DNA from: Bacillota bacterium
GTDB lineage: Bacteria; Eremiobacterota; SpSt-956; JAKJGF01
Assembly: GCA_029555925.1 (NCBI GenBank)
Contig: JAKPQU010000534.1
Location: forward strand, 1 to 14,822
DNA length: 14,822 nt
Reading direction: 5' to 3'
A program made the translations under genes and the position numbers. A model generated the notes under the pieces. It was not told the origin of the DNA. It was given only the letters and a program-made list of their open reading frames with translations, and made no database searches. Of this stretch, positions 6,871-14,789 are shown in pieces. Position 1 is the first letter of the stretch. Every line of letters starts with the position of its first letter.

Positions 6871-9372
6871 TTATAGATTATCCAGTGATTTCAAAAGATA
6901 TTTTTTTGCCCTGTATAAATAGGCTTTTACATTATTTTCATCTGTGTTCATTAAAGAAGCAATATCTTTATAATTAAGATCTTTTACGAAACGAAGGAAC
7001 AGAGAAGTTTTATAAGGTTCTTTCAGGGAATTAATTAAAGAATAAACGAACATTTTATCTTCTATAGTTTCTTTATAACCTGTTACACTTATATCTAAAT
7101 TTATTTCTTCCAGGCTTATTTCATTATTTAATTTAGAATTCTTTGTTCTGTAGTCGTTCACTACATTCGCGGCAATCTTGAATAACCAGGAAGAAAAAGG
7201 CGTATTATCAAGAAAAGAATATGAATTCAAATATAACCATACACGAAACAAAACATCCTGCAAAAGCTCTTCCCCTGTATCACGATTTCCAGTAATATGA
7301 AAAAAATATTTCAGCAGAGGTTTTTTATATGGCTTCATAAGGTTTTCAAAAGCCTCTGTATCCCCTTCTTTCAAAATTTTATCTATCATACTTTCTCTGT
7401 AAAAATTATTATCAGAAGAAGGAGAGAGGTATATATCCCTGAGATTTATTTCTCTTGCCTCATATCTTCCGCCCATGTATCTGGAAAGGAATTTTTCGGT
7501 AATTGTATAAAATTTGAAACGATTTTCCTCTTTCATGATTTCATGTCCTTCATCAGGAAAAACTATATGTTCTACAGAAATACCTTTACTTTTCATAGTC
7601 TGTACAAGCCTGTAAGGTTCTGATGACGTAACTCTCGGACTGTTAAGACCATAGGCAATCAACAGAGGACTCTTTATCTGTTCGAGTCTGTAAACAGGAG
7701 AACGGCTTATTAACATGTCCCTGTCTTTATCAATATCTCCTACTCTTTCGAGAATCATTCTGTTTTGATGTTTCCAGTATTTTGGAAGGGACTGAAGAAA
7801 TGTTATGAGATTACCGGGACATTGTATGGCTATGGCACAGCAAAATATATGAGGCGTAAAAACGACTCCCGCAAGGGCAGCATAACCTCCGTAGCCTTTC
7901 CCGTATATGGCAATCCTTTCTGGATCTGCTATACCATGTTCTATAGCCCAGTTGACACCGTCTATAAGGTCTTCCTGCATTTTGCCGCCCCATTCTTTAT
8001 TACCTGCATTGAGAAATTCCCTGCCATACCCAGTAGAACCGCGGTAATTAATCTGCAAACAGGCATAACCTCTACCGGCAAGCCACTGGACTACCGGGTT
8101 ATATTCCCATATGTCTCTCTGCCAGGGCCCCTGATGCACAAGCAACACAAGAGGAAGCTTTTCTCTTTTTATCCCTGCCGGATAAGTTATATATCCATGA
8201 ATGGTCATATTATCTCTGGAACTAAAAGTTACTTCTTCCACAGGTGAAAGAGTATAATTGTTCAGCTCAGGTTTATTATAAAATATAAAGGTTCCTTTTT
8301 TTAATTCTCTGTTAAAACTGTAATAGGATACGGGGCCATTATCATGTTCGAAAGCTATTATCCATGTTTTACCTTCGTCATCCTGGCTGATAATGGAAAA
8401 ATCCCCGCTGTCAATCTCTTTTATAGCTTTAAAATCTTCTTCCAGTGCTTTATTTATAATAATCCATTTTTTTCTGTATTCATAAAAAGCGACTGCGTCT
8501 ATTTCAGTGCCCTTCGAATTTATAAGCACAGTGGGATTTTCATATGGAGATACATTGTGATTGAACACATTTATACATAAATCGTACGTTTCATTGAAAG
8601 CTATAACTTCAGCTTTTCCTGTTTTTATTTCTATCTTAATGATTCTGACCGTCTCATAAGTCTGGCCGTCTGATATATATATATATTTATTATCCCCTGA
8701 AAAACAGAGAGGGTAGCTTGAAAATTTATCTTCCATAGTCCATACAGTCTTTTCCTTCTGGCCATTCTCTCCGGCAATCCTGACAGAAAGCTCTGTTTTA
8801 CCGTTATCTTTTACAGATATTATTCCACTGGCTCTGAAATTGTTATCTATCAACCATGCAGCAACATTACCGGGATTTTTCTCTATAAGAGTCGATTCAT
8901 TTGAATTCAGATTGACACGATACAAATCTGCAACTGTCATTTTATCTGTATATAGAGAAAATATTAATTCATCAGGGAAAAGCTCTCTATTACAATGGAT
9001 AATCCCGACTTTAGCATTTTTATCAGGAGTCAATATGGTAATGTCCATATTTTCGACATCCAATTTATAAAGTGAAAAATTTTCAGTTCCTCTGTCATTG
9101 TCCAGATAAACAATATATTTATTTGTAGCCCATATATAATAATGTATGCCTCTTTTTTTCAAATCCGTGATTATTCTGTCATCTTCTTTTCCGATGGTCT
9201 TAATAAATAGGTTCATCACATCATTAACAGGTGATATATATGCAAGTTTTTGACCGTCAGGTGATATTTTGGGGTATTTTATCGACTCTCTAAAAAGCAC
9301 TTCTCTTGGTATAATTTCAGGCAAATCGGACAGGTTTTTATGTGGTAATTTTGAATGAAAAATATGCTGCAT
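6871..9372 (-). CDS. Pseudo-S9 prolyl-oligopeptidase-like protein fused to an ECF sigma factor
   Basis: One unbroken 833-residue frame. Residues 21-370 are the S9 beta-propeller (start IPREVLF, then ISPDG). Residues 378-635 are the alpha/beta hydrolase (LVHQGPW 411-417, NYRGSTGYG 442-450). The nucleophile motif reads G491-K-G-Y-G-G: the catalytic Ser is Gly493. The Asp position of HGxxD is Ser578 (YGLNS). His610 in DEGH remains. Peptidase activity is therefore unlikely. Residues about 662-833 are a full ECF sigma: sigma2 (663-742, with EELLQDVLFRVW) and sigma4 (770-829, with YKDIASLMNTDENNVKAYL). No signal peptide or membrane segment is present, so it is cytosolic. No adjacent anti-sigma gene is seen; the dead hydrolase may control the sigma in cis (inference). 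The start lacks a good ribosome site, but an in-frame TAA lies upstream. Confidence 0.85.
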   Translation of the reverse strand: MQHIFHSKLPHKNLSDLPEIIPREVLFRESIKYPKISPDGQKLAYISPVNDVMNLFIKTIGKEDDRIITDLKKRGIHYYIWATNKYIVYLDNDRGTENFSLYKLDVENMDITILTPDKNAKVGIIHCNRELFPDELIFSLYTDKMTVADLYRVNLNSNESTLIEKNPGNVAAWLIDNNFRASGIISVKDNGKTELSVRIAGENGQKEKTVWTMEDKFSSYPLCFSGDNKYIYISDGQTYETVRIIKIEIKTGKAEVIAFNETYDLCINVFNHNVSPYENPTVLINSKGTEIDAVAFYEYRKKWIIINKALEEDFKAIKEIDSGDFSIISQDDEGKTWIIAFEHDNGPVSYYSFNRELKKGTFIFYNKPELNNYTLSPVEEVTFSSRDNMTIHGYITYPAGIKREKLPLVLLVHQGPWQRDIWEYNPVVQWLAGRGYACLQINYRGSTGYGREFLNAGNKEWGGKMQEDLIDGVNWAIEHGIADPERIAIYGKGYGGYAALAGVVFTPHIFCCAIAIQCPGNLITFLQSLPKYWKHQNRMILERVGDIDKDRDMLISRSPVYRLEQIKSPLLIAYGLNSPRVTSSEPYRLVQTMKSKGISVEHIVFPDEGHEIMKEENRFKFYTITEKFLSRYMGGRYEAREINLRDIYLSPSSDNNFYRESMIDKILKEGDTEAFENLMKPYKKPLLKYFFHITGNRDTGEELLQDVLFRVWLYLNSYSFLDNTPFSSWLFKIAANVVNDYRTKNSKLNNEISLEEINLDISVTGYKETIEDKMFVYSLINSLKEPYKTSLFLRFVKDLNYKDIASLMNTDENNVKAYLYRAKKYLLKSLDNL

Positions 9373-9419
9373 AATATGTTTTACTATAAATACACTATAA
9401 ATTTCCAGTAATCTATATT

Positions 9420-9448
9420 ATCTTAATATTACATCACAGGTTTGTCAA
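9420..9448 (-). promoter_or_regulatory. Sigma70-type promoter of the S9-sigma fusion
   Basis: On the minus strand, a perfect TTGACA (9448-9443), a 17-base spacer and TAAGAT (9425-9420) precede the start codon by about 50 bases. This is a housekeeping-type promoter, so the fusion gene does not obviously depend on its own ECF factor. Confidence 0.6.
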
Positions 9449-9459
9449 GCTTTTTTTAC

Positions 9460-9482
9460 GCATTCGCAAAAAATATTTTATC
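9460..9482. repeat. Direct repeat, left copy
   Basis: This 23-base sequence begins GCATTCGCAAAA and ends TTTTATC. It matches 9676-9698 at 22 of 23 positions, in the same orientation. Confidence 0.7.
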
Positions 9483-9533
9483 ATATGATTTATATAGTAA
9501 GTTAAACACGATGATTTTTGACGGGTAAACTTT

Positions 9534-9618
9534 GTCATTGTGAGCGAAGCGAAACAATCCCTCTGATAGAAACTAATCCGACGGCATTAGTTCATCGCTA
9601 TTGTTCCCTCTCAATGAC
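9534..9618. repeat. REP-like palindromic element of the CATTGNGAGCGAAGCGA type
   Basis: Ends GTCATTGTGAG (9534-9544) and CTCTCAATGAC (9608-9618) pair at 10 of 11 positions. AACAAT and ATTGTT pair inside, and AACTAAT (9571-9577) with ATTAGTT (9586-9592) form the apical stem. It resembles the widespread bacterial intergenic repeat with GTCATTGCGAGCGAAGCGAA cores. It sits in the 321-base gap 9373-9693, which holds no gene. Confidence 0.7.
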
Positions 9619-9675
9619 GTACATCTTAATCATTGTGGCTATCTAATAGTATAAAACCCAGGATAAAATATATTT

Positions 9676-9698
9676 GCATTCGCAAAATATATTTTATC
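9676..9698. repeat. Direct repeat, right copy, overlapping a stop codon
   Basis: Right copy of the 9460-9482 repeat. It supplies the TAA stop (9696-9694) of the FlhA-C protein gene. With bases from about 9666 it also forms an AT-rich imperfect palindrome around GC-ATTC-GC. Confidence 0.7.
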
Positions 9699-12600
9699 GA
9701 CTGATGCCATGAAAGAGGTCTTCCGTACAGAGAGATAATATTTCTCTGATGTGAGGAAATTCTTTCCCGGATTTACCTTTAAAAGCAAGGAGTTTATTTA
9801 AATTTTCTTCAGAAGAGAACATTTTCAGGCAGGGAAATATCTTTTCTTCCGGCAGAGAAAATACGACAGACGCTATATCTTCAACTGATATACTTAAATA
9901 TAAAGTATCAAAAAGCTTACGTAAAAGGTTCTTAGTAAAATCAGATAGTTTATATCTTTGTTCCCTTTTTAACCATTCCAGTGATTTTCCGTATGAGATG
10001 AAGGCATGACCGTACATTTCCGCATCAAGATAACATTCTCCCTGTTCATAAAAAACAAGGGAATTTGGATTTTTCTCGCCTTTCAATCTATATCCGCATG
10101 CTGCAAGATAATTTTCTCCATATTTTCTATAAAAATCCGTATGTGATAGATAATATCCCAGTTCCAGAGCACTCATTTTTTTGTCGTGCCATCCATATTG
10201 TACCAGTATACGGGAATAATCAACCGGTTGGGCTCCGTATTCATCGGAAGAGAAAGATTTCCCTTTGTATTTCAAAAGAACGGATAGTAAAAAACCGGCA
10301 ATCCTGTTTTCCGGTTCTTCTTTTAAAATATCTATGGCACCTGTATAATCTCCCCGGCAGATTTTTTCACCTGCTTTCAGAATTATCGTGTCAAAGGATT
10401 TTACAGAAAAATCAGGAGGAACTGACAGATCTTTAAAATATTTTTCATAAAATTCTGTTAATATTTCCCGGGAAATTTCATAATGAAATTCAGGAGGTTT
10501 ATAGCCAGGGAACAAAATCTGTAAAAATACCGATACAGGTTCAGGGAGATTATATATGATAATGGCTATTTTTTCCCTGTCTGTGAGAGAATTAATAAGT
10601 TTTTCTCTTTCATTAGTAAAATGAAGTCTATCCAGACTCAGCCAGGCAGGTGACGACAGAAGTTCTGCAGGGAAATGACATTTACCGAGTATAACAAGAC
10701 TTTTGAATATATTAAATAAACTTACTCTTCCGTCATCTGTAAAGGATTTTTTTATTAACGGCTGACAGGTAACTTCTCTGAAAAAAGATACTGTATCATA
10801 CGGGAGAAGTGATATAACATGGTCATAGAGTTCAGCAGGAACGTCTTTAAAAGCTTCTACAAGTTCATTAATATCTACAAAATCAAGAGCTGTAAGCCAG
10901 GCTTTCTTATTAAAAAACAGGAGATCAAAAAAAGCCTTATCAGGATAATTGTATATCTTTGGAAGAAAAGAGGGGAAATCAAAATCTTTAATTATTCCGG
11001 CAAGAACAGAATAATCTATATGAGATATATCTTCTTTAAAAACAGGTTCTTTCAATCGACTCTGCCAGATAAAATAAAGTTTCCCAAGGGCCATGTTTTT
11101 TTCATCTATATAAATAAGCTTTTCCAGGGCTTTCTCTGCTATTAAAGCCGTATCTCTGTTCTTCTGCCAGTTATCTCCCGTAACGTCAAGAACCGGTTCA
11201 ATATTTAAAATAGTACCTCCTTTCTTTAAAAGGTATTGAAATATTTTCCATATGCTATCTACAGGTATTCTGAGAGAATCAAGTCTTTCAACCGAGGCGG
11301 GACAATTTACCCTGCCACGACCAAGTATATCATCTGCCTGATTTATATCAATAAAAAAATAAGATTTTTTATAGATTATTTCTTTAATATCCTTCATGAG
11401 CTTCTGAAGGGAAATAAAAGGCTCATTCTTTTTTATGATAAACCCTTTAATGAGGATCGAATAATTATTTGAAGATTTACAGCCTGTAAAAACTATGTCA
11501 GGTAAATTCAAACCTCTTTTTGCCATAAATTCTATTTTCAAATCATAAAGACATTTTTTAAATTCCTTATCCTTTATTTTATCCATGAGTTCTTTACTTA
11601 TCCGTAATTCCATCTGTGGAGGCACGAGATTTTCAAAGCAGATTCCGTCATGTGAATTACCTGATAATTCAGGTGAAAACCCGGTGAATTTTTTATTATA
11701 ACATCTGACAAAAATTTCTTTTTCTTTTAAATCAAATTCTGTGATATTTAATTCTCTGAGAGGAAAAATATTGAGTAAATAAGGATTCTCCCTGAGTCCT
11801 TCCATGAGTTTTTGCTGAAATCCATGATAATCACCTTTATGTTTTAAAACGATTCCTTCCATTATGGAAATCCATGGAGAAGAAGACATATTCTTTAACA
11901 CTGAAATCTCTTTTTCAGCGTTCCCTATATCTTCTTTTAAAATCATGGCGAATATATTAAGAAACATATCACACCTTTTCCAGGTCATTCTGTTTTTCAT
12001 CTCAGGTAAATCTCGAAATCCTTCTATTGAAAGTGCCTTTATCCATGGAAGTCTTTCCGTCATATGCCTGAATACAGAAGCAGAAGCAAAAGGTAATAAA
12101 ACAAACACATATTCATCTGCAGGAAAAGTATCTGTTATGTCCCATATTATTCTGCGAAAGACTTTTTGAAGTTCCTTCGCGCCTGATATATCAGGCTGAA
12201 CATATATTATATCCCCAGGGAAAATTCTCTCTTCCACCATTTCTATTTCAGGAGCTATATCCTCTCTGCTTAAAATTTTCACACATGGAACTTTCTCTGA
12301 CACGAGTTTCCTTATATGAAGTCTTATATCTCTTCCCGTAACAAGCAGAGGTTCATGATTATTCATTTCCATAAGAAGAGAGACATTTTCTATATAAGAA
12401 AGTAAAAACTTTTTCATATCTTCTGGCACTTTTTCCTCAAAAAGATTATCCCAGTGAGACAGTTTTTTCAATTCTTCTTCAATATCAGACGGTATAGTAA
12501 AACAATAAAGTGTTTTACCTTCTATATATTTATAACAGGAAAGAGGAGAAAAATGTTCTATCAGGTATTCCGTAATCACTTCACTATCATCTGTTCTTGG

Positions 12601-13557
12601 CCACAGGTGCAGTATTTCCGATAAAATAGATACAATATCTCTTATATTTATCCCTTCAGACATGAGATTTCTTAAAACAGACACTATAGTTTTTCCCGGA
12701 ATATTTATCTCTTTAATCCTTTTTACCAGTAAAGGATGGGATTTAGCAAGTTCCTGAAGGCATGATGACAGGTACGTTTCATTTATAAACACATAAAGAT
12801 TTTTCTCAATCACCCTGACGATATGGGTAATCAGAAGATGTTCTCCCCGTAAAATCAGACCGCCCTGTTCAATGATTTTATTTTCTTCATCCTGTTCAAT
12901 CCACAGGGAAGCTGTTCCATAAACAGGCTCAAAAAAGTGTTCTCCTTCCAGAAGTCTTATGTAGTCATCAGAACCTGTCAGCAGGAGTTTATTGCCCGTA
13001 ATTCTTCCTCTGTTATTACCGGGCTTTATAATATACTGGCGCGGATGAAGCTCAGGCACGATAGATACGGAGAGTTCGGGAATGATTAGACCATGTTTTT
13101 CAAAGACCATTCTTCTAAAATCTTCTATGGCTTTATTTATAGCGGGAACAAACCTGGTAAGTCCCACTCCTGCTTCTAAAGTAAAATGCCCGGTATCCTG
13201 TGAATTGATATGTTCTGAAAAAACTTCTTTTTTATTCTCTTTGATATAATAGTTATAAAAGAAATCTTTAACTATAGCTTTTTCTTTACTGCAGAGATTA
13301 TCTTTATAATATCTCTTGAGCTCGGAAGAAGTAAAATATAGCTTCATAATTGAGAGTACAGGTATTGAAACCTCTGCAGGAAGAGCTTTAAATAATATCA
13401 AAAGTTCATCATTTCTAAAACATGTCAATTCTTTTTCCGATTTTTCCGAAAAGCTATAATGTTTTTCCACATAAGCTTTAAAATCAAACTTTAACTCTCT
13501 TATCCAGTAAGATATTTCATACAGGAGATCTTCTATATTTTTTTTATGTAACAGCAT
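9694..13557 (-). CDS. Soluble FlhA/SctV cytosolic-domain (FHIPEP) scaffold protein with FliG-like and TPR-like parts
   Basis: The 1287-residue protein starts at an ATG 11 bases after AAAGG. Residues 117-436 are collinear with the whole cytosolic domain of the flagellar/type III export gate FlhA: LEAGVGLTRFVP, the ELHPRQYIIKP strand (159-169), the RNLMSEGINIRD helix (286-297), and PLLVTGRDIRLHIRKL with KILSREDI (393-424). The eight membrane helices of real FlhA are absent. A second, shortened FlhA-C-like copy lies at 636-785 (GLNLPDI, YSILIKG). Residues 865-920 resemble the FliG C-terminal region, and 980-1003 (LTDREKIAIIIYNL) its start motif. TPR-like helices occupy about 536-590 and 1045-1190. 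In export systems this domain docks chaperone-substrate complexes; here a cytosolic docking scaffold is inferred. No other secretion genes are visible. Confidence 0.8.
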   Translation of the reverse strand: MLLHKKNIEDLLYEISYWIRELKFDFKAYVEKHYSFSEKSEKELTCFRNDELLILFKALPAEVSIPVLSIMKLYFTSSELKRYYKDNLCSKEKAIVKDFFYNYYIKENKKEVFSEHINSQDTGHFTLEAGVGLTRFVPAINKAIEDFRRMVFEKHGLIIPELSVSIVPELHPRQYIIKPGNNRGRITGNKLLLTGSDDYIRLLEGEHFFEPVYGTASLWIEQDEENKIIEQGGLILRGEHLLITHIVRVIEKNLYVFINETYLSSCLQELAKSHPLLVKRIKEINIPGKTIVSVLRNLMSEGINIRDIVSILSEILHLWPRTDDSEVITEYLIEHFSPLSCYKYIEGKTLYCFTIPSDIEEELKKLSHWDNLFEEKVPEDMKKFLLSYIENVSLLMEMNNHEPLLVTGRDIRLHIRKLVSEKVPCVKILSREDIAPEIEMVEERIFPGDIIYVQPDISGAKELQKVFRRIIWDITDTFPADEYVFVLLPFASASVFRHMTERLPWIKALSIEGFRDLPEMKNRMTWKRCDMFLNIFAMILKEDIGNAEKEISVLKNMSSSPWISIMEGIVLKHKGDYHGFQQKLMEGLRENPYLLNIFPLRELNITEFDLKEKEIFVRCYNKKFTGFSPELSGNSHDGICFENLVPPQMELRISKELMDKIKDKEFKKCLYDLKIEFMAKRGLNLPDIVFTGCKSSNNYSILIKGFIIKKNEPFISLQKLMKDIKEIIYKKSYFFIDINQADDILGRGRVNCPASVERLDSLRIPVDSIWKIFQYLLKKGGTILNIEPVLDVTGDNWQKNRDTALIAEKALEKLIYIDEKNMALGKLYFIWQSRLKEPVFKEDISHIDYSVLAGIIKDFDFPSFLPKIYNYPDKAFFDLLFFNKKAWLTALDFVDINELVEAFKDVPAELYDHVISLLPYDTVSFFREVTCQPLIKKSFTDDGRVSLFNIFKSLVILGKCHFPAELLSSPAWLSLDRLHFTNEREKLINSLTDREKIAIIIYNLPEPVSVFLQILFPGYKPPEFHYEISREILTEFYEKYFKDLSVPPDFSVKSFDTIILKAGEKICRGDYTGAIDILKEEPENRIAGFLLSVLLKYKGKSFSSDEYGAQPVDYSRILVQYGWHDKKMSALELGYYLSHTDFYRKYGENYLAACGYRLKGEKNPNSLVFYEQGECYLDAEMYGHAFISYGKSLEWLKREQRYKLSDFTKNLLRKLFDTLYLSISVEDIASVVFSLPEEKIFPCLKMFSSEENLNKLLAFKGKSGKEFPHIREILSLCTEDLFHGISR

Positions 13558-13589
13558 ACTGAGAAAGGCCTTTCAATTTTCTTTTTTGT

Positions 13590-13618
13590 ATTATAAATTA
13601 AAAGGAGATTTTTGGGAA
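13590..13618 (-). promoter_or_regulatory. Sigma70-type promoter of the FlhA-C protein gene
   Basis: On the minus strand, TTCCCA (13618-13613), a 17-base spacer and a perfect TATAAT (13595-13590) lie about 33 bases before the ATG. The leader would be about 25 bases and contain the GAAAGG ribosome site. Confidence 0.5.
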
Positions 13619-13662
13619 GATCTTTAATATTATAGTTGTAGTATATTTCATAACTTAATTGG

Positions 13663-13726
13663 AGTGAAAAGTGAAGGGTGAAGGGGGAAGGGGGAAAAAA
13701 ATGGGACATTGCTCACGACTCACCTG
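13663..13726. repeat. 7-base-period element 3 (degenerate)
   Basis: Period-7 units GTGAAAA, GTGAAGG, GTGAAGG, GGGAAGG and GGGAAAA are followed after a short gap by CTCACGA and CTCACCT. The order of a GTGA-type arm then a TCAC-type arm is the same as in elements 1 and 2. It lies between the divergent FlhA-C gene and ABM-GNAT unit. Confidence 0.6.
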
Positions 13727-13780
13727 TATCATACATTAGTTTCTCTCGGAATTATTCATTTTCAAAGGAAAGGAGAACTT

Positions 13781-14092
13781 ATGTCAAATTTAGTAGAGAT
13801 AGTTATATTCGATGTCAAACGTGGAAAAGAAAAAGAGTTCGAAGAAGCAGCGAAAAGATTTGCTGAATTTATAAAAAAGCAGAAAGGATATGTAAAAATG
13901 TGGTATTTCAAGGAAAAATACCACTCGGGACGATATATTCACTGTACCGAATACATGACCAGAGAAACAGGGGAACATATTATAGAAGATTATAAACAGG
14001 AAGTAGGACTGGAACAATTCAATAAATTCTTTGCCATGCTCAGAAGGATGCCTGTAGTAGAATGGTATGAAATATGGTTAAATAAAGATTAA
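13781..14092 (+). CDS. ABM-type dimeric alpha/beta-barrel protein
   Basis: The start is the ATG at 13781, behind AAAGGAGAA (about 5-base spacing); an ATG at 13709 upstream in the same frame lacks this signal and would add 24 unrelated residues that overlap the repeat. The 103-residue protein has the beta-alpha-beta pattern of the antibiotic biosynthesis monooxygenase (ABM)/stress-responsive barrel family: a first strand EIVIFDVKRG, a long helix (KEKEFEEAAKRFAEF), GYVKMWYF, then a second helix and a C-terminal strand VVEWYEIW. These proteins are cytosolic homodimers that act on small aromatic or haem-type substrates, or have no known activity. The substrate cannot be told here. The stop is 27 bases before the acetyltransferase, so co-transcription is likely. 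Confidence 0.7.
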   Translation: MSNLVEIVIFDVKRGKEKEFEEAAKRFAEFIKKQKGYVKMWYFKEKYHSGRYIHCTEYMTRETGEHIIEDYKQEVGLEQFNKFFAMLRRMPVVEWYEIWLNKD

Positions 14093-14119
14093 TTTTTTCA
14101 AAGTGGTGAAGGAAACATT

Positions 14120-14641
14120 ATGAAAGTAATAAAGGTTACATCGTCTATTGCAGATAAAATAGCAGCAGTGGAATCCGCTGTTTATCCCGGGCTATACAGA
14201 CTTGGAGAAAAAGGCATCAGGGAAAATCTCTCCGAAATGGAGAAAAACAACTGTAATTTCAGCTGGGCAACAGTAGATAAAAACGGAAATATAAATGCCT
14301 ATATACTGGCATATCTTGACAATTCTCACAGGGAAGACGATGAACCGGTCGCGTACGTAGATGATATAGTAATAACTGAGAGTGCCAGAAAAACGTCTGT
14401 TTATTTTTTGCTGAAAGCCATGATAGATGAATATACAGGTATGGGATTGGCCGGACTTCCTATTGAAGGGGTCAGCAGAGAGAATGCCCATAGAATGTGG
14501 TCAAGACACGGCCAATCTAGGACTATTGCAAAACTCGGCTATCACATGACAGATAGTTTTGCCTATTTCGATGAAGATATGGGCTGTGAACTTTACTGGG
14601 TGAGGTTTGAATCTATTAACATGGAAAAAAATCCACAGTAA
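14120..14641 (+). CDS. GNAT-family N-acetyltransferase
   Basis: The 173-residue protein starts at an ATG with GTGAAGGA just upstream. It fits the GNAT fold: an N-terminal helix (VESAVYPGLYRLG), two strands carrying SWATVDKNGNINAYILAYL, the core strand VAYVDDIVITESAR leading into the acetyl-CoA-binding helix (SVYFLLKAMIDEY), a strand GLAGLPIEGVSREN, and a helix leading into the AKLGY motif typical of the fold's C-terminal part. The pyrophosphate loop (Q/R-x-x-G-x-G/A) is not canonical; ESARKTSVY takes its place. The likely activity is acetyl transfer to a small molecule or protein amine, substrate unknown. The C-terminal tail (YFDEDMGCELYWVRFE) is family-like. It is probably the second gene of a unit with the ABM-type protein. 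Confidence 0.75.
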   Translation: MKVIKVTSSIADKIAAVESAVYPGLYRLGEKGIRENLSEMEKNNCNFSWATVDKNGNINAYILAYLDNSHREDDEPVAYVDDIVITESARKTSVYFLLKAMIDEYTGMGLAGLPIEGVSRENAHRMWSRHGQSRTIAKLGYHMTDSFAYFDEDMGCELYWVRFESINMEKNPQ

Positions 14642-14670
14642 TGTAGTTACAAAGAAGGACAGACAGATTC

Positions 14671-14698
14671 CTCGCGTCACGCGTCACGCGTCACGCGC
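14671..14698. repeat. 7-base-period element 4
   Basis: Three exact CGCGTCA units followed by CGCG, 30 bases after the acetyltransferase stop. Only one arm is visible; each ACGCGT junction is self-complementary. Confidence 0.75.
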
Positions 14699-14754
14699 AA
14701 TGTCATTAAGTTAAGGAATATTGTATTTCTGCTTAAAGGATTTGCCTCTTATTT

Positions 14755-14789
14755 CCTCTCCCTTGAGGGAGAGGATTAAGGAGAGGGTG
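14755..14789. repeat. CCTCTCCC/GGGAGAGG hairpin element
   Basis: CCTCTCCC (14755-14762) and GGGAGAGG (14767-14774) are a perfect 8-bp stem with a TTGA loop, followed by GGAGAGGGTG and a T run (14790-14795). The core resembles the CCCTCTCCC-type extragenic palindromes known from many bacterial genomes. It may also end transcription of the ABM-GNAT unit. Confidence 0.65.

Noticed and set aside
7390..7460. Two separate genes (hydrolase and sigma) with a sequencing frameshift
   Set aside because: The frame runs through without a stop and the linker (about 640-661) looks like a normal disordered joint. A true fusion is favoured, though raw reads would settle it.
13678..13866. 62-residue + frame and the longer ATG at 13709
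   Set aside because: The first runs through the period-7 repeat in a different frame; the second is an upstream extension of the ABM-type gene without a ribosome site. The start at 13781 fits better.
14671..14698. Short tandem repeats as a CRISPR array
   Set aside because: The units are 7 bases with no spacers, and no cas genes are present.
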